From the NCBI RefSeq assembly GCF_030209445.1, contig NZ_JARVSD010000013.1:62001-126000 (forward strand): 64,000 nt of DNA, given 5' to 3'. The position numbers and the translations under genes are program-made. The notes beneath the pieces are model-generated. The model was not told where the DNA came from. It saw only the letters and a program-made list of their open reading frames with translations, and did no database searches. The stretch is from Promicromonospora sp. MEB111 (lineage in GTDB: Bacteria; Actinomycetota; Actinomycetes; Actinomycetales; Cellulomonadaceae). Position 1 is the first letter of the stretch; each line of letters starts with the position of its first letter. Shown here one piece after another: positions 42,913 through 49,614 of this stretch.

Positions 42913-44481
42913 TCAGCGCGCCGCGCGCCAGACCGCCGCGGCGGCCGCCACCACCTGCGCGACGACGAGCGCCGGCGTCACGCCCGTCACGACGGACAGC
43001 GCGAGCGGGAGGGTGCCCAGCAGCGCCACGTCCGGCCCCTTGAGCTGGTGCAGCACCAGCCCCGTGGGGAGTGCGCCCGCCGCGGTGGCGATCATCGGCA
43101 CGTCCCAGGGCACCGGCCCGCGGTAGGCCGCCCGGACGGCGGCGGCCCCGAGGACGACGGCGGCGGGCGCGGCCACCGCGAGCCACGACCCGCCCCCGCT
43201 CACGACGGCCACGAGCAAGAGCACGGCGGCCGCGGCGAGCACCGGCCACACCGTGCGGACGGCGCGGGTGGCCCGGGCGCCCAGCGGCACCAGGGCGTCC
43301 AGCCGCGGGTTCTCCCCGGCCGCGCGCGGCCCGCCGGCGCCCGCGAGCGCCCCCGCGTACCCCACGCCGGCCAGCACGGCCCAGAGCCCGATCCCGTCGG
43401 CGAGCGCGGGTACCTGCACGGCCACGGCACCGGCGGATGCCAGCGCGAGCAGCGCGGCGAGGGCGGCCGGCGAGCGCAGCAGGAGCGTGGCGTCCGCCGC
43501 GAGCAGGGCGCCCGCCGGGCCGCGCGCGGTGCCGGGCAGCCAGGCGAAGGTGCGCGCCGCCGTCGGCCCGCTGCCCAGGGCGCGGCTCACGCCGCCGCCG
43601 TCGAGCGACAGGAGGGCGGCGGAGGCCTGCATCGCCGCCGACGCGCGGGCGCGCAGCTCGCCGGCCCGGAGCCGGTCCAGGCCGCGCACCCAGACCACGA
43701 GGGTGCCGACGCCGGCGGCGGCCAGCGCCGCGGGCACGCCCCACGGCACGGTCCAGGCGCCCCATGCGGGCGCCCAGAGCGCGAGGCCGAGGCCGGCCAC
43801 CGGTACGGCGGCGAGCAGCAGGTCGAGCACCCGTCCCGGCAGGCTGCCCGACGTCGCCCCGCTCACCTGGAGCGCGCCGGTACCCGCGACGACGAGCAGC
43901 CCGAGGGCTGCGCCGAACGCCGCGTCCAGGCCGATCCCCGCGAGGCCGACACCGGCCAGCACCGCGGGCGCGCCGCCCACGACGAGGCCCGCGCCGACCC
44001 CGGCGAGCAGCGCGCGGACCACCGAGGGTGAGGTGAGCCCCGCCCGGTCGGCGGGCGTCGGCGCCCACCAGCGCACGCCGGCCGCGGGCAGGCCCCCGGG
44101 GCCGAGCCGCAGCGCCACGGCCGTCCCGGCCACCGCCGCGAGCGCGAGCACGAGGGCCTGGATCAGGCCGGGCCCGAGTCCGAACGCGGTCGCGTCGGAG
44201 CCGAGCAGCTCCCGCACCGGGCCGCCGAACCCCCACAGGTACAGGACGACCAGGGCGAGCGAGATCGCCACCTCGGCGACGTCCAGCGCCACCCGGCCGG
44301 GTTCGGCCGGGAGGTTGTGCGCCCGCACGCGCGCGGTCAGCCGGCGCAGCTCGGCGCCGGTGAGGCTCTCGTCGTCGGTCGCGGCGAGCCGCGGGAGCCC
44401 ATCCGCACGAGCGGCGGTCCCGGAGCGTGCGGCCGTCCCGGAGGAGGCGGCGGTGCCGGCGTCGGGCGCCTCGCCCGTCAC
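42913..44481 (-). CDS. polytopic membrane protein, probable ABC-2-like permease (DUF6297 type)
   Basis: This 522-residue protein has an N-terminal cytoplasmic stretch with short repeats (SGTAARSGTAARA), then about ten to twelve hydrophobic helices rich in Ala, Gly and Leu. No substrate or enzyme motif is visible. Its GTG start overlaps the stop of an ABC ATPase gene (GTGA), and it carries a cytoplasmic LTARVRAHNLPAEPGR segment at the start of the membrane domain. I infer that it is the membrane half of an exporter. The DUF6297 assignment is from memory of similar operons and is not certain. Confidence 0.7.
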   Translation of the reverse strand: MTGEAPDAGTAASSGTAARSGTAARADGLPRLAATDDESLTGAELRRLTARVRAHNLPAEPGRVALDVAEVAISLALVVLYLWGFGGPVRELLGSDATAFGLGPGLIQALVLALAAVAGTAVALRLGPGGLPAAGVRWWAPTPADRAGLTSPSVVRALLAGVGAGLVVGGAPAVLAGVGLAGIGLDAAFGAALGLLVVAGTGALQVSGATSGSLPGRVLDLLLAAVPVAGLGLALWAPAWGAWTVPWGVPAALAAAGVGTLVVWVRGLDRLRAGELRARASAAMQASAALLSLDGGGVSRALGSGPTAARTFAWLPGTARGPAGALLAADATLLLRSPAALAALLALASAGAVAVQVPALADGIGLWAVLAGVGYAGALAGAGGPRAAGENPRLDALVPLGARATRAVRTVWPVLAAAAVLLLVAVVSGGGSWLAVAAPAAVVLGAAAVRAAYRGPVPWDVPMIATAAGALPTGLVLHQLKGPDVALLGTLPLALSVVTGVTPALVVAQVVAAAAAVWRAAR

Positions 44482-45158
44482 CGGAAGCCCGCCAGCACGC
44501 CCGGCGCCTCGGCGGGCTCCAGCAGCACGACGTCGTCGTCGGACAGGAGCACCGCGCTCGCGCCGGTCGCGGCCAGGAGCCGGTCGTCGTGCGTCGCGAA
44601 CAGGACCGCCGTTCCGGCCTCCGCCTCGGCGCGCAGCGTGTCGCCCAGCCGGGCCCGCATCGCGGTGTCGAGGCGCTGCTCCGGCTCGTCGAGCACGAGC
44701 AGGTCACGCGGTCGCACCAGGGCGCTCGCCAGCAGGAACCGGCGCCGCTGCCCCGACGAGAGGGTGTGCGGCATGGCGCTCGCGCGCTCCGTGATGCCCA
44801 CGTGGTCGAGCACCCGGTCGGTGACGGCGCCGGCGTCCGGCACGCCGTGGCCGCGCGCGGTGAGCACGAGGTGCTCGCGGACGGTCACGCCGGGAAAGAA
44901 CGCGTCGTCGTCCAGCACGCCCGCGACGCGGGCGCGGAACCGCCGCTCCCGCTCGTCCACGGCCCGGCCGAACGCGCCCACCGTCCCGGACAGCGGCTCC
45001 TGCAGGCCGAGCACGGTGCGCAGCAGGGTGGACTTGCCGGTGCCGTTGGCGCCGATCACGGCGACGATGTCGCCGGCCCCCAGCGTGAGGCTCACGGGCG
45101 CGCAGACGGCGTTGCCGCCGTACCCGACCACCAGGTCGGACAGCTCGAGGTACGTCAT
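44478..45158 (-). CDS. ABC transporter ATP-binding protein
   Basis: This 226-residue ATPase has Walker A GANGTGKST, the Q-loop region, signature LSSGQRRRF, Walker B DLLVLDEPEQRLD, and the H-switch in ATHDDRLL. The signature serine pair and the short length resemble ATPases of simple exporters. The ATG at 45158 has the ribosome-binding site GAGGTGG. The stop overlaps the start of the 522-residue membrane protein, so together they form a likely two-gene export or membrane-remodelling system. The cargo is unknown. Confidence 0.9.
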   Translation of the reverse strand: MTYLELSDLVVGYGGNAVCAPVSLTLGAGDIVAVIGANGTGKSTLLRTVLGLQEPLSGTVGAFGRAVDERERRFRARVAGVLDDDAFFPGVTVREHLVLTARGHGVPDAGAVTDRVLDHVGITERASAMPHTLSSGQRRRFLLASALVRPRDLLVLDEPEQRLDTAMRARLGDTLRAEAEAGTAVLFATHDDRLLAATGASAVLLSDDDVVLLEPAEAPGVLAGFR

Positions 45159-45205
45159 GTCCACCTCAACGCGCGAGCGGCCGGAAGATCTCCCGCCGTC
45201 GGGCC

Positions 45206-46639
45206 TCACCTCCAGGCCGCGACGATCTCCTCCGGTCCCCAGTGCGCCGCCAGCGGAAGACCGGCGTCGAAACCGCTCCGGGCCACGGCGACCAGGGGCG
45301 TGTCCTCGTCGGTTCCCGGCACGACACCGCGTGCGCGGGCGAGCTCGTCCAGCTCGTGCCGTCCGAAGGTGTCGGCCTCGTACCACTTCACGGAACCGAT
45401 GAACTCGACCCGTCGTGCAGTCGGAGCACGGTCGGCACCGACCAGGTCCACCTCCGGGTTGTTCTGCCTGTTCCACCATCCGCCGACAGCCTCGACGTCC
45501 GGCCATCCGGAGCCGAGCAGGATCCGCATCAGCGACTCCCGGACGAGCGGCTCCACCGCCCTGCCACGCCACGTGCTCCACGATCGCTCGATGCGGTCGA
45601 GGGCCAGGTCCCCACGCCCCCGCTCGACGAGTGGGATGGCGCGGCGCAGGAAGGCGAGCCAGAAACGCAGGTAGGGATCCCCGAGGCGGTACCGCTTGTT
45701 CTTCGTGTCCGACGACGTCGACAGCGGGAGGTCGGTCTCGACGATCCGCTTGGCCTCCAGCGTTCTGAGCAGGGGGTTCAGGGTGCCGGCCGGCAAGGTT
45801 CCCGAGCTCCCTGCCGCGGCGGCGATGGCCGAGAACGTCCGCTCGCCGTCGCCCACGGCCTCCAGGATCGCCCTGCTGCGCGAGGACTCCGGGAACTCGC
45901 CGAGCAGCGAGAGCTCGCCGGCGACGAGAAGCGGCGAGAGCGGGTCGCCGAGCGCGCCGCGGAGGAACTCGACCCGTGGCTGGCCGGATGCCCAGGTCCG
46001 GACGATCTCGGGGAATCCACCGGTGATCAGGTGCGCGTCGATCGCGTCGGCGGCGCTCAGGCCTGCCATCGCCTGGACGTCTGCCGGATTCAGTGGCGCG
46101 ATGTCGATCTTGGTCGCACGCCCGAAGAAGGGTCGGCCGTAGGTCTGCAGCGCCTCCATGACCGACAGGTCGCTGCCGATGAGGAGGAGCAGCACGGGCT
46201 TCTGCGACAAGTGCTGGTCCCAGACCGTCTGGAGTGCCCCCTCGAACTCCGAGTCCTGCTCGACCAGCCAGGGCACCTCGTCGAGGACGACGACTGTCGG
46301 CCTGTCGCCCGGCAGTACCTCGGCGAGCGCGCGGAGCGTGCCGTTCCAGTCCGGTGGGCTCAGGTGCGCGAAGATCTCAGGCACGCGCAGGCTCGACTGG
46401 GTGAGCGTGGCGAGGAACTCTCGCCGCTCGGCCATTGCGTTGCGCCCCCGCGTCGCCTGGAACACGAGATAGTCACGTCCGCTGCGATCACAGAACTCCT
46501 GCGCCAGACGCGACTTGCCGACGCGCCGCCGGCCGGTCATGATCAGCGCCTTGCCTCGCGTGGTGCCCGTCCCTGCCTCGACACCGTCCAGCAGACCCGC
46601 GAGCTGGCGCAGGTCCGAGTCGCGTCCGCGAAACTCCAT
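45206..46639 (-). CDS. DUF234-type AAA ATPase with C-terminal restriction-fold domain
   Basis: This 477-residue protein resembles the archaeal-type ATPases with a DUF234 tail. Walker A GRRRVGKS is at 36-43 and Walker B VVVLDEVPWL includes Asp120-Glu121. A winged-helix region follows (about 270-310, SGTLPAGTLNPLLRTLEAKR). The tail, around residues 385-420, shows PEVDLVGAD and a degraded PD-(D/E)xK site: EFIGSVKW where related proteins have a GExK-type motif. The Glu is replaced, so nuclease activity is doubtful. The gene has a good ribosome-binding site (GGAGG) and is controlled by a striking tandem palindrome just upstream. Function of the family is unknown. Confidence 0.85.
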   Translation of the reverse strand: MEFRGRDSDLRQLAGLLDGVEAGTGTTRGKALIMTGRRRVGKSRLAQEFCDRSGRDYLVFQATRGRNAMAERREFLATLTQSSLRVPEIFAHLSPPDWNGTLRALAEVLPGDRPTVVVLDEVPWLVEQDSEFEGALQTVWDQHLSQKPVLLLLIGSDLSVMEALQTYGRPFFGRATKIDIAPLNPADVQAMAGLSAADAIDAHLITGGFPEIVRTWASGQPRVEFLRGALGDPLSPLLVAGELSLLGEFPESSRSRAILEAVGDGERTFSAIAAAAGSSGTLPAGTLNPLLRTLEAKRIVETDLPLSTSSDTKNKRYRLGDPYLRFWLAFLRRAIPLVERGRGDLALDRIERSWSTWRGRAVEPLVRESLMRILLGSGWPDVEAVGGWWNRQNNPEVDLVGADRAPTARRVEFIGSVKWYEADTFGRHELDELARARGVVPGTDEDTPLVAVARSGFDAGLPLAAHWGPEEIVAAWR

Positions 46640-46650
46640 GCCGCCTCCGC

Positions 46651-46689
46651 AAACTAAGATCGGATCTTACTAAGATTGAATCTTAGTTT
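46651..46689. promoter_or_regulatory. tandem palindromic operator/promoter of the DUF234 ATPase gene
   Basis: Two adjacent palindromes TAAGAT-CGG-ATCTTA (46655-46669) and TAAGAT-TGA-ATCTTA (46671-46685) are flanked by AAAC/GTTT, making the whole 39-bp element dyad-symmetric. The element starts 12 nt upstream of the ATG. The TAAGAT hexamers also look like -10 boxes, so a regulator bound here would block transcription. Confidence 0.8.
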
Positions 46690-46707
46690 ACGGAGACCGC
46701 ATCCGCC

Positions 46708-47727
46708 CTACGGCCGCAGGATCTTGCGGGCCCGCGCCACGTCGTCGTTCATCTGGGCGATCAGCGGCTCCATGCCGTCGAACCGCAGCGTGGGACGCAG
46801 GTGCGCCACGAACTCGAGCACGACCGTCTGGTCGTACAGGTCGAGGTCGGTCCGGTCGAGCACGTAGGCCTCGACGCGGCGCTCCACGCCGTCGAACGTC
46901 GGGTTGGTGCCGACGGAGATCGCGGCGGGCAGGATCTCCTCCTGCCCGAGGCCCGCGCCGGAGGCGGTCGCCCGGTCGTGCTCGGGCCCGGCGAGGCTCG
47001 CGCACGTCGCGGCCGTGCCGCGGCGCAGCCAGCCCGCGTAGACGCCGTCCGCCGGGACCAGGCCGGTGATGTCGCCGAGGTTGGCGGTCGGGAAGCCCAT
47101 CTCGCGGCCCCGCGCGTCGCCGTGCACCACGGTGCCGCGCACGAGGTGCGGGCGGCCGAGCACGTCGGCGGCCTGGTCGACGTCGCCCTCGGCGAGCAGC
47201 GCGCGCACCGCCGTCGACGACCACCGCTGGTGCCCGTCACCCTCGCCGGCCGAGTCACCCACGTCCTCGATGGCCACGACCTCGAACCCGTGCTGCCCGC
47301 CGAGCTCCACCATGGTGGCCAGCGTGCCCGCGTTCTGCTTGCCGAAGCGCACGTCGTGCCCCACCACCACGGTGCGGGCGCGCAGGCCGTCGACCAGATA
47401 GCGGGACACGAACTCCTCGGGCGTCTGGGCGGCGAAGTCGAGGGTGTAGTTCACCAGCAGGGTCGCGTCGAGGCCGGTGCGCTCCATGAGCGCGAGGCGG
47501 TCCTCCAGGCCCGTGATCAGCTCCGGGGCCGAGTCGGGCCGGTGCACCGCGGAAGGGTGCGGATGGAACGTCACGGCGACGGCGCTGGCCGCGTCGCTCC
47601 GGGCGAGCCGGAGGATGCGGTCGAGCACCGCCTGGTGGCCGCGGTGGACGCCGTCGAAGTTGCCGATCGTCACCACTGATGGCCCGAATCCCGGGGGAAC
47701 CTGTTCCAGGTCCGTCCACAGCTGCAC
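46708..47727 (-). CDS. ribF: bifunctional riboflavin kinase/FAD synthetase
   Basis: RibF phosphorylates riboflavin to FMN and adenylates it to FAD. The 339-residue protein has the N-terminal nucleotidylyltransferase part with GNFDGVHRGHQ, HPHPSAV and VVGHDVRFGKQNAG, then the C-terminal flavokinase part VRGTVVHGDARGREMGFPTANL. An insert of about 25 residues (GPEHDRATASGAGLGQEE) sits between conserved strands of the kinase domain. The GTG start is preceded by GAGGAG. The gene lies in the conserved truB-ribF neighbourhood. Confidence 0.95.
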   Translation of the reverse strand: MQLWTDLEQVPPGFGPSVVTIGNFDGVHRGHQAVLDRILRLARSDAASAVAVTFHPHPSAVHRPDSAPELITGLEDRLALMERTGLDATLLVNYTLDFAAQTPEEFVSRYLVDGLRARTVVVGHDVRFGKQNAGTLATMVELGGQHGFEVVAIEDVGDSAGEGDGHQRWSSTAVRALLAEGDVDQAADVLGRPHLVRGTVVHGDARGREMGFPTANLGDITGLVPADGVYAGWLRRGTAATCASLAGPEHDRATASGAGLGQEEILPAAISVGTNPTFDGVERRVEAYVLDRTDLDLYDQTVVLEFVAHLRPTLRFDGMEPLIAQMNDDVARARKILRP

Positions 47728-47841
47728 GCGGGTTGCTCCTCATGAATCGGGTGGCGCAGGCGCTAGGGCCGCTCGCGCGACATCCGCACCGGTCGTCAAG
47801 CGTAGCCCGACCGGGGCCGTGCCCGGCGCGCGCCGGCCCGG

Positions 47842-48921
47842 TCAGGGCGCGGGTTCGAGCACCAGGACCGGCTTGGCGAGGCTCTCGCCGCGGCGCCGCG
47901 TGTCCTCCAGCAGCGCCACGAGCGTGCCCGACGGCGACAGCGCGGCCACGACCTCGGCGCGCCCCGACGGCTCGACCCACTGGCCGTAGCCGAGCGCGCG
48001 CACCTCGGCCTCGTCGAGCTCGCGCACCGGGAACGTGCCGCGCGCGGCCTCGGCGAGCGGGAGCGTGGCCAGCGTGCCGTCGGCGTCGGCCTGCGCCTCC
48101 AGCTCCTCCAGCGTGCGGGCGCCGGCCAGGGGGTAGCCACCCACGCGGGTGCGGCGCAGCGCGGTCAGGTGGCCGCCGGTGCCGAGCACCGCGCCGAGGT
48201 CGCGGGCCAGGGCGCGCACGTAGGTGCCGGACGAGACGGTGACGCGCACGTCGACGTCGACCACAGGCACCTCCCGGGTGGGGCCGGCGCCGGGTTCGGC
48301 GGCCGTGGGGGCGACACCCGGCTCCGCGGAGGGGTCCGCGGACGCGGGGTCGTCCACGGCGGTGTCCCCCAGGTCGCCGTCGGGCACCACGGCGGTGGCC
48401 GCCCGGACGTCCAGGACCTCGAACCGGGAGACGGTGACCGGCCGTGCCTGGAGCGCGACCTCCTCCCCGGCGCGAACCCGCGCGTAGGCGCGCTTGCCGT
48501 CCACCTTGATCGCGGACACGGACGTGGGCACCTGCAGGATGTCGCCCGTGAGATCGGCGACCGCGGCGTCCAGCGCCGCCCGGTCCACGCGCCCGACGGC
48601 GTCCTGACCGGCCACGGCGGCGACCGTGCCCTCGGCGTCGTCCGTGGTCGTGGCCACGCCCAGCCGGATCGTGGCGTCGTAGTCCTTGTCGGCGCCGACC
48701 ACGTACGTGAGCAGGCGCGTCGCCTTGCCGATCCCGAGCACGAGCACGCCGGTCGCCATCGGGTCGAGCGTGCCGGCGTGGCCGACCTTGCGGGTCCCGG
48801 CCAGGCGCCGCATCCGCCCGACGACGTCGTGGCTGGTCCAGCCCTGCGGCTTGTCGACCACGACGAACCCGTCGGCGGCCGTGGGACGGCGCGCGGGAGC
48901 CTGCGAGGTGGGAGAGGTCAT
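47842..48921 (-). CDS. truB: tRNA pseudouridine synthase B
   Basis: TruB makes pseudouridine 55 in the T-loop of tRNAs. The 359-residue protein has the catalytic Asp53 in GHAGTLDPMATGVL, the KDYDATIRLG strand, and VPTSVSAIKVDGKRAY. The PUA-like C-terminal part is present. A low-complexity insert of about 50 residues (Asp/Pro/Ala/Glu-rich, containing PSAEPGVAPTAAEPG) sits between conserved blocks around residues 175-225, before VTVSSGTYVRALARDLG. GATACT 7 nt before the ATG gives a probable promoter. It lies downstream of the pyrE-like remnant and rbfA. Confidence 0.95.
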   Translation of the reverse strand: MTSPTSQAPARRPTAADGFVVVDKPQGWTSHDVVGRMRRLAGTRKVGHAGTLDPMATGVLVLGIGKATRLLTYVVGADKDYDATIRLGVATTTDDAEGTVAAVAGQDAVGRVDRAALDAAVADLTGDILQVPTSVSAIKVDGKRAYARVRAGEEVALQARPVTVSRFEVLDVRAATAVVPDGDLGDTAVDDPASADPSAEPGVAPTAAEPGAGPTREVPVVDVDVRVTVSSGTYVRALARDLGAVLGTGGHLTALRRTRVGGYPLAGARTLEELEAQADADGTLATLPLAEAARGTFPVRELDEAEVRALGYGQWVEPSGRAEVVAALSPSGTLVALLEDTRRRGESLAKPVLVLEPAP

Positions 48922-48928
48922 GGGTCCC

Positions 48929-48934
48929 AGTATC
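48929..48934 (-). promoter_or_regulatory. -10 box of truB
   Basis: GATACT on the minus strand ends 7 nt before the truB ATG, close enough for a nearly leaderless mRNA. Confidence 0.35.
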
Positions 48935-48941
48935 GCGCGGC

Positions 48942-49072
48942 TCAGGAGTGCCGCGCGGCGTCGAGGTCGGCCTTGGTCAGGACGACGCCGCCTGGCCCGA
49001 CCGGAGCGTGAATGTCCCGGTCAGGCGGCAGGCGGCGGCGATGTCACGCGCGAGCGTGGGGTCGGAGGTCAC
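48942..49072 (-). pseudogene. pyrE: remnant of an orotate phosphoribosyltransferase-like gene
   Basis: A GTG at 49072 overlaps the rbfA stop (GTGA) and opens a 31-codon frame whose product (TLARDIAAACRLTGTFTLRSGQ) looks like the N-terminus of orotate phosphoribosyltransferase. It stops at 48977-48979. In a different frame the next codons encode VVLTKADLDAARHS and a stop at 48942-48944, which could be the last residues of the same enzyme. The simplest reading is a large internal deletion of about 450 bp that also shifted the frame. No PRPP-binding loop remains, so it is not functional. Confidence in the N-terminal match is moderate, and in the C-terminal match low. Confidence 0.6.
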
Positions 49073-49509
49073 TCGGCCTCGGCGTCGTCCTCGCGCGGCT
49101 TCTTGTAGGGGTCCTCGTCGCCCGCGTACCGGGCACCGGCACGCAGCGCCTCGAGCTCGGCGTCACGCTTGCGGGCCTCGATCAGTGCGGCGTCGAGGTT
49201 CGCGGCCGTGTCGGGCACGGAGTCGAGGTGGAACTCGAGGGTCGGCGTCAGGCGGATACCCGTCTGCTTGCCCACCTCCGAGCGGATCAGGCCGGTGGCG
49301 CTCTTCAGCGCCGCGGCCGTGCCCTCGCGGTCCTCGTCCGAGCCGTAGACCGTGTAGAACACCGAGGCGTTCTGCAGGTCGCCGGTGACCCGGACGTCCG
49401 TGACCGTCACGAAACCGAGCCGCGGATCCTTGATCCGCGTGTCGATCATCTGCGCGACGATCACCTTGATGCGGTCGGCGAGCTTACGAGCCCGCGGGTT
49501 GTCGACCAT
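49069..49509 (-). CDS. rbfA: 30S ribosome-binding factor RbfA
   Basis: RbfA helps mature the 16S rRNA 5' end and matters in cold growth. The 146-residue protein has the KH-like fold signature KLADRIKVIVAQMIDTRIKDPRLGFVTVTDV, then SATGLIRSEVGKQTGIRLTPTLEFHLD. The acidic C-terminal tail is typical of actinobacteria. It follows infB with about 105 nt between them that contain a large inverted repeat. The remnant of a pyrE-like frame begins inside its stop codon. Confidence 0.95.
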   Translation of the reverse strand: MVDNPRARKLADRIKVIVAQMIDTRIKDPRLGFVTVTDVRVTGDLQNASVFYTVYGSDEDREGTAAALKSATGLIRSEVGKQTGIRLTPTLEFHLDSVPDTAANLDAALIEARKRDAELEALRAGARYAGDEDPYKKPREDDAEAE

Positions 49510-49533
49510 GGTCCAGTCCTTTCCGACGTCGCT

Positions 49534-49601
49534 GAGTCAGCATGCTGGTCCGCCCGGACCCCGGGAACTCCCGGGATCTGGACGGACCAGCATGCTGACT
49601 C
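49534..49601 (-). terminator. long inverted repeat between infB and rbfA
   Basis: GAGTCAGCATGCTGGTCCG (49534-49552) pairs perfectly with 49583-49601; an inner stem around CCGGGA/TCCCGG makes a second hairpin arm. It sits inside a conserved operon, so it may attenuate rather than end transcription, or it terminates infB and rbfA has its own start. Confidence 0.65.
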
Positions 49602-49614
49602 GGCGACAGTGGTG

